Assembly (NCBI GenBank): GCA_036897095.1
Contig: JAYMSP010002369.1
Location: 1-24,717, forward strand
Direction: 5' to 3'
Length of the DNA: 24,717 nucleotides
Origin: Plantago elongata
Taxonomy: Eukaryota > Streptophyta > Magnoliopsida > Lamiales > Plantaginaceae
Shown here: piece after piece, positions 9,190-17,560 of the stretch
How the letters are laid out: every line of letters starts with the position of its first letter
Position numbering within the stretch: position 1 is the first letter of the stretch
Notes under the pieces: generated by a model
Seen by the model: only the letters and a program-made list of their open reading frames with translations
The model's database searches: none
What the model was told of the DNA's origin: nothing
Made by a program: the position numbers and the translations under genes

Positions 9190-9480
9190 AATTCAAACCG
9201 AATCAAGGTTAACAAAATTAGGACCAAAATACCTCAGATTGGGTTTGCGGGGTCGACTCGAAAGAGGAGGTGGCTGATTGGGTGAAGTCGGAGGTGGGGC
9301 AGGGGTTTGAATAGGTAAAGCAGGTCGCAGGATGGATGGAGGTGGCTGGTTCAGCGGTGTGGCAGAAACTGGGTTATTTACCAGGCTGCCAGGTGGGGTT
9401 GGCGGGTCGGGTGACTAAACAGGTGAGGTCGGCTGGTCGGGTGGCTCAACAACCCTGGAATAGCAGGTTGTTCACCAAGA
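9190..9480 (-). pseudogene. Proline-rich integrase to reverse transcriptase linker
   Basis: On the minus strand this stretch codes for a Pro/Thr/Ser-rich segment (TPPTPPLPIQTPAPPPTSPNQ) ending in RPRKPNLRYFGPNFVN, typical of the variable linker after copia integrase. An in-frame stop occurs near 9200-9195. No integrase core is present before it. Confidence 0.65.
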
Positions 9481-9502
9481 CAGTATGGGGAACATGACCG
9501 GA

Positions 9503-9527
9503 GGGTGTGGAGGAGCTAAGTGAGTAT
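9503..9527 (+). repeat. 25-bp direct repeat, first copy
   Basis: This sequence (starts GGGTGTGGAGG, ends AAGTGAGTAT) recurs without change at 9618-9642. This copy sits at the integrase deletion junction of the second copia element. Confidence 0.9.
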
Positions 9528-9559
9528 GGGGGCATAATTATCGGTAGTAAATTTGCAAA

Positions 9560-9800
9560 CAGAAATAAGATTTTTTACGAGTTTGGGGGCATGAAAACAT
9601 TCTATAAGGATAAAGGTGGGTGTGGAGGAGCTAAGTGAGTATTTCCATGACCCCGAATTGGAATAGAATGACCATTACCCACAATAATATTATGGCGAAT
9701 GCTCGAATTAAAATAAGACGAGAACGTACCTTGATTAGCTGTCATGTGAGATGAGGCTCCAAAATCCATTTACCAATTGGGATCCTGAGGTTGCAAGGAC
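9560..9800 (-). pseudogene. Copia protease with altered active site (DFGA) and a stop
   Basis: The minus strand reads MQTMSLQPQDPNW, then a TAA (9772-9770), then MDFGASSHMTANQGTFSSYF and GNGHSIPIRGHGNTHL. The family motif is D-T-G-A-[ST]-S-H-M; here the catalytic-site Thr is replaced by Phe (9743-9766), and the residue before MD is a stop instead of Tyr. A further stop follows in the HP-rich segment. KNLIS plus KFTTDN is still visible near 9555, after which the sequence jumps to the linker. Confidence 0.85.
9618..9642 (+). repeat. 25-bp direct repeat, second copy
   Basis: Identical to 9503-9527, 115 bp away. On the minus strand it codes for the HL-x-PP part of the protease that follows GHGNT, so this is likely the original copy and the other a filler duplicate. 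Confidence 0.9.
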
Positions 9801-10160
9801 ATAGTTTGCATAACAGCAACAACATCCGTAGGCATGTAAGAACCAGAAGGGGTGACAGTTGCATATGCTTGTGGTACGGGTCAGTTGGGAATTGCGTATC
9901 AGGTTGAGGTGGTCGAGCCCAGCCAGTTGTAGGGACGGGGCATGGTGATGGAGTCGAAGGCACCCATTGCCATTGCCACTGCCTATATAATGTTGGAGCG
10001 GCCTGGCCAGAACACGGAACATAATACGATGGTGCAGGCAGCTTGCTGCCCAGTGGAGGAAGAAGGAAGTGGCCGACGCCGTGGAGGGAGGATGATGCGT
10101 GAGGCAGCGAGGAAAAGAGGGGAATCTGGTGAGCCAAATAGGAAGGAGAAGAGTTCAATC
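9800..10160 (-). pseudogene. Gag C-terminal remnant joined to a pyrimidine-rich leader
   Basis: A Q/W-rich run (YRQWQWQW), then CPVPTTGWARP and, in another frame, SYMPTDVVAVMQTMSL match the tail of one well-known plant copia gag family. The capsid region and zinc knuckle expected upstream are missing. To the right (about 10040-10260), a C/T-rich minus strand has two related segments, each containing CCTCCCTCCACGG (about 10196-10208 and 10078-10090), resembling an untranslated leader. The 138-codon open frame here switches between gag-like and unrelated sequence and is not a gene of its own. Confidence 0.6.
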
Positions 10161-10720
10161 GAAATTAAGGAGGATGGAAGACGAAGGTGGCCGGCACCGT
10201 GGAGGGAGGTCGATGTGTGATCGGCAGAGGAGATTTGAGATTGATGCTGTGAGATGAGAATGAAACGTGAAGGTTCTCTCTATTTTTATCTATGTGGTGT
10301 ATGTCATGCGCTACTGAGCTGAGAGTGAGTCTCCTCGGCATTGACTCAGATTTTGTACTGTAAAACACCAAAATTGAGCAAAACTTGGGACCAAATTAAT
10401 TTTTCCTACTCTCTCTTATTGTGTTATATCATTACTTTGAATAATCTATCATAAACATGCCAGCTTGTGTGCTAAATTCAATTGATAAGAACAAAATGAC
10501 ACAAGTGTAGGATCAAACTACACAAATGGTAAAGAATTGGAAGTTGGATGAAAATTTTCAAAACCCAAAATGAATTCACAAAGTTACGATGTCAGACACC
10601 ATTACATCAAAGTTTTCGAACAGATTCTTATGCAGTGCCAAGGGTCCCATCCCATCAAGTTATTGAATTAACTGTCAAACAATGCTTTATTTAATTCTGT
10701 AATATACTGAACTGGACTAC

Positions 10721-10802
10721 CTGTATTTATAAAATCAAAGCACAAAACAGAGCATATTCTAAAACAGACCAAACAGAGAAAAAACAGAGCAAAACAGAGA
10801 AA
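10721..10802 (+). promoter_or_regulatory. TATA box and ACAGAG-repeat leader of small gene B
   Basis: TATTTATAAAATC (about 10723-10735) is a good TATA box. It is followed by AAAGCACAAAACAGAG, one ACAGAGCATATTCTAAA unit (10747-10763), then four shorter ACAGA-C/G units up to the ATG. The unit number differs from copy A, which has two full 17-bp repeats and one 16-bp repeat. Confidence 0.55.
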
Positions 10803-10991
10803 ATGGTGGCTGAAACAGAGAAAATAGGCCGATCCGAGTCCAAGATAGCAACTGATAAGCTTCTGCACTTCAAGCCCAAGGAAGGTAGCATTTTCCCGGC
10901 AAAACGCAGACTTGTAAAGAAAATGATGTTCTATTGTATTGTTGATTCGATTCTCTCGTCCTGCTTCAATTCTGCGCAGCGCTTAACCTGA
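10803..10991 (+). CDS. Small basic plant protein, copy B, shortened to 62 residues
   Basis: Paralogue of 3240-3491, with the same MVAET start, GRSES, FKPK-x-GS, the basic motif PAKRRLVKKMMFYCI, and SSCF. About 42 of the first 57 residues are identical. After SSCFNS, a 10-bp deletion relative to copy A shifts the frame; it ends with AQRLT and TGA at 10989-10991. The original tail can still be read in the shifted frame as NYGKMIPKKKG and ends at a TAA at 11042-11044, the place matching the stop of copy A. The C-terminal lysine-rich tail is therefore lost, but the basic core and the promoter are kept, so the short form may still be made. It could equally be a young pseudogene. Confidence 0.55.
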   Translation: MVAETEKIGRSESKIATDKLLHFKPKEGSIFPAKRRLVKKMMFYCIVDSILSSCFNSAQRLT

Positions 10992-11828
10992 AAAACTATG
11001 GAAAGATGATTCCGAAGAAGAAGGGTGTGTTTCTGCTTGTGTAAATTGTTATCTCCATTGTTTATTTGATTTTGCTAAAGCTCTCATGTTGTTGCGTGTT
11101 AAAACTATGTAGATTTTTTATTTTGATGCAATGTGGACTATCTTTTCCCCATTCTTTTATTCAATTTTTCCCTTTTCTGTTTACATTTGATGATGACTAA
11201 GTTGGGATATTGTAGCAATTGTTAGGGGTAAACATTGCGAACCATGCTCATTTAGGTTTCATCTTATGAACTTGTGATTATACGGTTAACCATGATCCTA
11301 ACACCTAATTAATTCAAGTGTAAAATAGAACTTGTGTAAATTTTTAATTAAGCTGCTATTTAAGATCAAAATTTCATGTATGTCTACACCATATTAGTAA
11401 GGAAGTACTAGTTCATAGATGATCGAGCCGATCTTGCTAGATGCCCTTTAGTGTCACACAAGAAAATTGAAGTACTTAAATGTATAAGACGTTAAGCTTA
11501 TTAATAATACCGAGATGAGATATATATCAATTGCGATTCTCTATAGTAAAAGGAGTTTTGAAGGGTCATATATTACTTTTATTATGTGATGAATGAGTGA
11601 AAAGAAGGAAAAGATGATCATATGACCATCATATGTTTTGGGAGCAAATATAAGTGGATGAGTTTTGTAAGACGCTTTACTTATAATTAATAGGCAGGTA
11701 GGATTAGGAGGTTTGGTTTATTCTTTGGTCGTTTAAAAAGAAGAAAAGAGGTAGATAAGAGTTTTAGTATTTTAACTATTTTTAAGAGAGTTAAACTTGT
11801 TTGGTTGATCATAGATGCTATTAATATT

Positions 11829-12116
11829 TTATTTTAGAAGTACACAAGGATTTTCTTTCTCTAATCCATCTAAATACAATGTACTATTGAAGGGGAAGGT
11901 TGAATCCCACGAGGGATATTGACAGCTTTGCTTAATTAATCTATCTTTTGACACAATCCACAACTTCAGAGGGATTGATACATAATAGACATCATCTTTT
12001 AGGTCGCATTTAAGTTTGAACATCGTGATTTTTGGTAATTTGCACCCAAATGGAAGAACACATAGTGTAAAAATGGTTTCACCTTCCATGATGCACACAT
12101 TCATTGTATATTTCAC
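11829..12116 (-). CDS. Partial coding remnant of unknown family, 95 codons
   Basis: Open from about 12116 to a stop at 11829. The first codon is GTG, with an upstream in-frame stop close by; the first ATG is at 12104. The product contains FTLCVLPFGCKLPKITMFKLKC, VYYVSIPLKLWIVSKDRLIKQS and STLYLDGLEKENPCVLLK. The alternation of short beta-strand-like and charged segments recalls the repeat-like C-terminal region of plant F-box-associated proteins, but I cannot show that. The duplicated segment at 4241-4372 holds the same sequence with a stop, which supports a once-real gene. No F-box or start region is visible upstream, so treat it as a fragment. Confidence 0.4.
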   Translation of the reverse strand: MKYTMNVCIMEGETIFTLCVLPFGCKLPKITMFKLKCDLKDDVYYVSIPLKLWIVSKDRLIKQSCQYPSWDSTFPFNSTLYLDGLEKENPCVLLK

Positions 12117-12439
12117 TTTACATCATATTTAAATACGGAGAAATAATATAACATGATAAATGGTCGACCAAAAAATAGAAGCATGAAAACTATAATATCT
12201 ATAGACTCATGATGATTACACATTCAATATAATTTTTTTACAAGTAATAGTGTAGCAGTATTATACATTCGATCATCATCGTCAATAGAAGTTGCAATAA
12301 GTAAAAGTTGACTTAGTATATACAACATTGTTTAGAGCAAGTGTATCTAGCACAAATATGACGATTACCTACCCAGAATCTCCTCTCCTTTTCTTTCCTT
12401 TTTTATAACAACAACTAGTGGGCACATTATATTAATAAA

Positions 12440-13450
12440 TATAATATTCCATCTCCCGTTTAATACCTTAAGTTATACCATGTCACATTTTAGTACTTTT
12501 GTTTGACACAGTACAATTTGTATACTTCTTGTTAACTTCTTGTCAAAAATTACTACTTCGTAAGTCGGAATTGACGACTCCGTCAATTTTAATCGAATTA
12601 AGACGAATTACAACGAATTGGTCTAAAACTCCGTCACTAAAGTTTTGACCGAATTTTTTATTTTTCTTTTAAAGTGTATTTTATCTTAGAATATTTTAAA
12701 TAACATTATAAAATATTACAAATTCACCTTTAAGTGGCAATCTATGTCAATTAGAATGCCCCAAATAAATTTGAACTACAGTATAATTTTTAAGTTTAGT
12801 TTAATGGTGATAAACTTAACTCATTTCCTATTTCATTAACATTGATGTATTTTTCATTATAACACATTTACATATTTCTTTATTTATATTATTGCAACAC
12901 TCTTAAGATCCCTTAAAATTCAAATGTATCACTTCTTTTAAATGTTTGTTTGTTTTATATATATTACTCGTACTATATACATCCATTAAATAAGTGATAT
13001 ACATTTACATTCAACTAGTCAATAATTTTAAATTCTACTACAGATTAACTTTAACTTAAACTTAAAACAAATAAGATGTTCGATTGATTTGAATTATGCA
13101 ACAAAATTAAAGTACTATAATTAAAAATGAAATATTATTAAATATTCCCTTCAATTTGGGGGAGTTTGGTTTTGGACATTCTAATTGACATAGATGACCT
13201 TTTATCTTTTACAATATTATTTAAAACATTCTAAATTAAAATATACTTTAAATAATCGGTCAAAATTTTAGATCAATTCATTGTAATTCGCCTTAATTCG
13301 GTCAAAATTGACGAAATCGTCAATTCCGCCTAACGGAGTAGTAAAATTGGACGGAAAATTAAAGAAATGTATAAAAATTGTACTGTGTCAAACAAAGGTA
13401 CCAAAACGTGAAATGATACAACTTAAAGTACCATTCATGAAATTTTTCCG
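12440..13450. mobile_element. Foldback-type DNA transposon, about 1.0 kb with about 300-bp inverted ends
   Basis: The left arm (about 12447-12775) and right arm (about 13155-13450) are reverse complements over most of their length. Paired landmarks are TTTGACACAGTACAATTT, GGAATTGACGA, CGTCAATTTT, GCGAATTACAA (left: ACGAATTACAA) and TCTATGTCAATTAGAATG. The roughly 380-bp middle is AT-rich with no ORF. The long inverted ends and missing transposase fit a non-autonomous Mutator-like or foldback element. No target duplication could be fixed because the outer 15-20 bp have diverged. Confidence 0.8.
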
Positions 13451-13496
13451 TTCTCTTTGTTGAAGTACTACATAAATTAAAGAACATCAATCAACA

Positions 13497-13765
13497 TGTT
13501 AAAAGAAAAAGAGGAGAAGAGGATGAAGAGAGTAGAGAGAGCAATGAAGAGAATAGATAGTATAATTGAGAGAATGGAGAGTTCGTTCACTTGTGTGTTG
13601 TGTATAAATGAGAATACAAATATGAGGTATTTATGCAAGAGTAAATGGAGTCCTAGGACCTAAGAGTATATGAAGAATCATTTATTACTTCACTAATCAT
13701 TAACACTATTAAACTCATTAATTACTACTAACTATTACAATTAATATGCATTTATCCATAATACA
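13497..13765 (-). repeat. Possible solo LTR of a copia-type element
   Basis: On the minus strand the block would start TGTATTATGG (13765) and end ...CTTTTAACA (13497), with ACTAACTATT-type repeats in U3, a TATA-like GCATAAATACC, and a CT-rich R/U5 (CTCTCTCTACTCTCTTC). This layout is like the clear LTR at 2214-2506. No primer-binding site follows, and no matching 5-bp flanks were found, so a solo LTR is an inference. Confidence 0.35.
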
Positions 13766-14376
13766 ACTTTTCTAGTTTTTCAATGAATCAAAATATTATG
13801 ATACTAAAGTGGAATTTAATTTAGGAAGGTTTCTCTTTCCGAAGAATTTAATGGTCGCATAGTTGCTTATCCTTGTCAAACTTGATCAACATATTGAGGT
13901 GTGTTATCACAATCTTCCGAACTTAAATTAGGAGTTTTGTTAACTTTTCTAGAAGCAGCTTATCATCTTTAATTAAGTTGCCTTGATTTTCCATGTTTCG
14001 CTTTGGGGAGGGAAAATGGTCGTCCATGATAGTTGATTGATGTGATTATCAGGCTTATAGAAAATAAGTTTGCTGACCCTTAGTGGGCAAGGAAAGAAAT
14101 GCTGGCCTCGTTATTTCACTGGTACATTCACCCTACTCATAAATATATGAATTCGTATGCCATTTTATGTGAATTTATACTTTTTGTGAATTGGAGTTGG
14201 AAGGCACCGGAGAATGGGGTTGGAAGTGCACCGGAGAAGGAGACCCAATATCTTCGAATCTGTCAAAGTCCAATACATTTTATAACCGTTAAATGTTTGT
14301 AGTACCTATGCATATGTTTATATGTTCCGTAGTATTATCATTAAATAGCGCCATGGTTCAACAAACAAAAACAGGA

Positions 14377-14518
14377 ATGGTGACTTGAGCAGGAGGAGTC
14401 GCTGCCCCAACAGTGGTTGTGGAGACATTCCGGCCATTTAAAGTCAAGGAAGGGATGTCCGTAAACTGGTAAAGAAATGATTTTCGATAAACAATTTGAT
14501 CTCATCTTTCTTCAAAAC
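14377..14518 (+). pseudogene. Third, dead copy of the small basic gene
   Basis: An ATGGTGACTTGA after AAAACAGG matches the leader and ATGGTGGCTGAA start of the other two copies, but the third codon is followed by a stop. Further on, RPFKVKEG matches the FKPK-x-G segment. Then CGTAAACTGGTAAAGAAATGA matches the DNA for RRLVKKM with small deletions, and TTTGATCTCATCTTTCTTCAAA matches the DNA for DSIRSSCFKS. Several frames and at least two stops are needed, so it cannot make the protein. It is too broken to give an open reading frame. Confidence 0.65.
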
Positions 14519-14519
14519 A

Positions 14520-15640
14520 AATAACAAAATTTAATTTCAACTTGTACTCAATTTATTGTCATATTATAGATTCGACATAAATTGATCTCCATAGGACCTT
14601 TTTTTTTTTTTATCCAACATGAAATTTTGCCATACCACCAGTAAAATCAAAGCCTGTACATGGTATCTAACAACCACGACGAGCTAGTTTATGAAAAATC
14701 TAAAGAAGAACAAATTAGTATAAACTTGAATCTCCATTAATGGACTAATTTACACCTGTAAATAAGTAGCGTCATATCATCAATAAGTTAATTTAGTTTG
14801 AAGTTGGGTCACGAGTGACATATATTGAGCTACGTCAAAGCCAATGGATCTTCTATAGATCTGATTATCTGAATCACTTTGTCAATCGATGGAATGGATC
14901 GAGTATGGATGATTGTAATTATTGCACAACCAGACGAATATAGTATAGTACGGCATGTATTAATTAAGGATTTAAGGATAAGCTTCAATAAGGATGCTCC
15001 CTCTCTTTGACTATTATCACTTCACGTATTCCATTCACATATCCCTTTCATGTACTTTTGTTGTTACGTTTTTCTTAAATATAAACCTAATAGATAAAGA
15101 CTCCCTTTATAAAATACATAGGACATATTTATTAGACTATTTAACAAGCTATTTATAAACTAGGGATTGTGTGCCTTCAGACTTTAATTACTTAAATATA
15201 ATTAGAGGGGATGATTATAACCATCTCTTTCTCTACCCTTTGCAATGCATTTGATACTACTAGTACTAGGAAAAGGCATGTAATCACAATTCACAACAAA
15301 TAAAAGCTTTTCTTGTGACAAAGTTTAGTGATGAAGTTGTTATTTATCACTAGAGACTGATTATATAGCTATAATTTAGAAAATTGTCTCAGGAAAGCAA
15401 ACATACAAATTACTAGTACCTTTTGTTACAGTTTTAAAATATTATCATTTACTAAAATTCGTGACCATAGCATCTATTAAGAAAGAAAAATCAACATTGT
15501 AAGAAGTGGAGAGAGATACTGGGGCAGATTTATAATTTATGTTATGAATTCGGCGGCATATTCAGAATTAAACTAAACAATTGGGCTTTTATGCAAATTA
15601 CTTCCATCGTTTCTCTCTGAAAAAAACACGACACAATCAA
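14520..15640. other. AT-rich intergenic stretch, no gene seen
   Basis: No credible ORF, repeat end or promoter-gene pair was found. It includes a run of 13 T (about 14600) and short AT-rich segments. Confidence 0.5.
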
Positions 15641-15659
15641 GCAAGCTAAAAGCTTCCAC

Positions 15660-15936
15660 CACTTCAAACTCGGCTCTCTTCTTTCATGGCGAATTCGACA
15701 TACATACCTAATTTCCTACCGTTTTCTTCGATTCAAACCGAGAGATTCTAAATTCTGAGTCTCTCGGACTGTTTTCACCAATTTTATATCTTCATTGAAA
15801 CACCAATTCAAAGCAATTACCCGTTGTTGTGTTTCCTAGATCAAAGCCCTAACTAAGAGCACCGTTGCGGCAGCGGAAGTGGTGGTAACGATGGATTGCG
15901 GTGGCGGAAGAGGTAGTGTCATTCACGTGATTTCCC
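15660..15936 (+). other. Possible 5' end of a host gene, interrupted by a transposon
   Basis: A CT-rich, gene-like leader (CTTCCACCACTTCAAACTCGGCTCTCTTC) with an ATGGCGAATTCG at 15687 (short frame of about 20 codons, then stop), AAAGCCCTAACTAAG (about 15843) and a second ATGGATTGCGGTGG at 15890. A potential splice donor GAG/GTAGTG occurs at about 15911. The frame from 15890 runs 15 codons to the target site of the element at 15937. A candidate acceptor (CCTATCTGAGCAG before GTCGACAAG) lies at about 17334, beyond the element. Composition and signals fit a plant 5' leader plus first exon; the protein is not recognised. Confidence 0.35.
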
Positions 15937-17083
15937 GGGAGAATTGCAATTTTGGTCCTACAACTGAAAATCCATTTCGAAACCGGTCCAATTTTTTTTT
16001 CCGTTTCGATTTTGGTCCTGAGGACCGTATAAAATACCGTATGTGCGTATTGGAGCTAAGTTGGTGTGAGAAGGCTGAGTTGGCGTGAATTGGAGCTGAT
16101 GTGGCGTGACATGACACACATACATGGAAAAAAATGGACCAAAATCGAACATACGATCACTTGGAGGACCAATTTTGCAACTACTCTATCTCATTCATTG
16201 AGCTTCACTTGGAGTAGACGGTCACTTGGAGATTGCTTCACCGCCGCGGCGCCGCCAAGCTCTTCATCTCGTTTTCCGCCGTCGATCTCCACCGTGTCTC
16301 TCTGCTCATCGACGACGATCAACCCAACCTTGTCCCGTGGTGGTTGAAGGTGGAGGGTGGTGGAGGGTGGATCTGGGAGGAAGAAGAAGGGCTTTGTGGT
16401 GGTGGGCGGTGGCGGGTGGACAGGTCGATGGTGGCGACGAAGGTTGGTGGTGGAGACCGACAATGGTGGATTCGATGGTTAATGGTGTCGATCGAGCAAC
16501 TGAGGTGTGGCAGAATTGACCGCCGCCCACCACCGATTTCGCCACCACCCACCACCAATCCACCCTTCCTCCGTCCGATCTACCACCATCAAGATCCATC
16601 AGTATCCTTCCAATTCAAATCGATTTCAGTCTTCAAGTTCTTCACAGCTTCTCTTCTTCATCTCCTTATTTCTCTCTATTTCTGGTGGTGAGGCGGAGGA
16701 CTTGGTGGTGGACGTTTGGTGGTGGTGAGGTGGACGACTGTGGTGGTGGTGGTGGTGAGACAGAGGACTGTGGTGGTGGGGGCAAATTCAGAGGCAAGTG
16801 GTGGTGGTGGACGTTTGGTGGTGGTGAGGTGGACGACTATGGTGGTGGTGGCAGATTCGGAGGCAAGTGGTGGTGGTGGACGTTTGGTGGGAAGAGGAAG
16901 AAGAAGGACCAAAATCACAAAACGTCCATGTCACGAATCCAGTCAGCACAGGACCAAAAACGAAATCCAAATTCGCCAAAAATCGGCCGCTTTGGTCATT
17001 TTAGTCCCTAAATCGAAATGCGAAAAAAAAAGGACCGTATTCGAAATGGATTTTCAGTTATAGGACCAAAATGCAATTCTCCC
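15937..17083. mobile_element. Non-autonomous Mutator-like element, 1147 bp, possibly carrying captured gene pieces
   Basis: The left end (15937-16019) starts GGGAGAATTGCAATTTTGG. The right end (17001-17083), reversed, starts GGGAGAATTGCATTTTGG. The two stay alike for about 80 bp, including a shared poly-T/poly-A block and CTGAAAATCCATTTCGAA. The flanks are TGATTTCCC (15928-15936) and CGATTTCCC (17084-17092): 8 of 9 bases match, the duplication size of Mutator-type elements. There is no transposase. The interior is GC-rich (about 16230-16900), with CCGCCGCGGCGCCGCC and a GGTGG-repeat block, unlike its surroundings, as in Pack-MULEs that carry host gene fragments. The source gene is not identified. 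Confidence 0.8.
16700..16890. repeat. GGT-rich tandem repeat inside the Mutator-like element
   Basis: A unit containing GTGGACGTTTGGTGG, GAGGTGGACGACT and GGCAAGTGG begins near 16704, again near 16805, and partly near 16874, with GGTGGTGG runs between. The CCACC-rich segment at about 16510-16560 is roughly the reverse of the GGTGG-rich one at 16340-16440, so the two can fold back. Stop-poor composition makes open frames in every direction. Confidence 0.75.
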
Positions 17084-17333
17084 CGATTTCCCCTAATTTT
17101 TATGTATTGATCGTGTTGATGTCTCGTATAGTGTAACTCGATTAGTCTATCTGTACGATTTTAGGGCCTTTCCATGTGATATTGTCTATGAGTTCCCATA
17201 TAGGATCTTCCTTACTTCATGTAGCTGGAGTGTGCCTCTTGCATTCACTTCTATTTAACTGTTTATAGTGTTTACTGAGTAATTTTTTTACTGAATCATG
17301 TAAGGGTTTTCCTATCTGAGCAGGTCGACAAGT

Positions 17334-17560
17334 TAGAGAGATTATGCCTTACTACTTGTGCTATTTTTTGTGTTAAGATAATAACTGAAACTTTCCCTTA
17401 ATTTCCTATTGAAAAAGAAAATGAGTCGATATGTAGTAATGATTCAATGACATATCTTCATAATTTGGAAATATAAAATTGATGTGTGTGTTGTGGTAGA
17501 TATAATAACTGATGATATGTTGGTTCTGTTTGTAGTTTGCTGGTCACTCCAAGTTATAGG
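17334..17560 (+). other. Possible exon and intron remnants downstream of the insertion
   Basis: TTTTCCTATCTGAGCAG before GTCGACAAGTTAGAGAG looks like a splice acceptor. A second one, GTTCTGTTTGTAG before TTTGCTGG, occurs near 17537. Neither exon candidate continues as a long frame in phase with the ATG at 15890. I cannot name the gene. Confidence 0.25.

Larger units (their letters stand above)
8013..10160 (-). mobile_element. Second copia element, decayed, no LTRs, most of integrase missing
   Basis: Read on the minus strand: gag tail (about 10040-9800), protease (9790-9560), a proline-rich linker (about 9480-9200), reverse transcriptase (about 9180-8480) and RNase H (8480-8013). Between protease and linker only about 100 bases remain where integrase should be, so a large internal deletion has occurred. 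RNase H is cut off after SWSSKK. Its gag tail (CPVPTTGWARP) and protease motif differ from those of the first element, so it is a separate family and not a piece of the same insertion. Confidence 0.9.
10495..12000 (+). repeat. Segmental duplication, copy B
   Basis: Partner of 2895-4400. It keeps the same order: GGATCAAACT (about 10510), ACAGAG leader, small ORF, 3' flank (TGTTATCTCC, TTAAAACTATGTAGAT), GGAGCAAA (11641), TTTTAGTATTTTAA, then the minus-strand ORF. Both copies lie in the same orientation about 7.6 kb apart, so this is a tandem duplication later separated by insertions. The 11170-11640 part has little visible similarity to the other copy. Confidence 0.8.

Noticed and set aside
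9735..10022. 95-codon minus-strand ORF and the plus-strand ORF at 9942-10220
   Set aside because: Other frames of the gag/protease remnant and its CT-rich leader.
10165..10371. 68-codon minus-strand ORF
   Set aside because: Lies in the CT-rich leader-like region; its repeated CCTCCCTCCACGG segments point to non-coding sequence.
10668..10868. 66-codon minus-strand ORF
   Set aside because: Antisense of the ACAGAG-repeat leader of copy B; the hydrophobic Cys/Phe/Leu repeats come from the repeat units.
14099..14302. 67-codon plus-strand ORF
   Set aside because: No motif and no leader. A repeated CACCGGAGAA in it is too short to mean anything.
15879..17063. A dozen overlapping ORFs on both strands in the Mutator-like element
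   Set aside because: GGT/CCA repeats lack stop codons in most frames, so open frames arise everywhere; none has a domain, and several cross the inverted ends.
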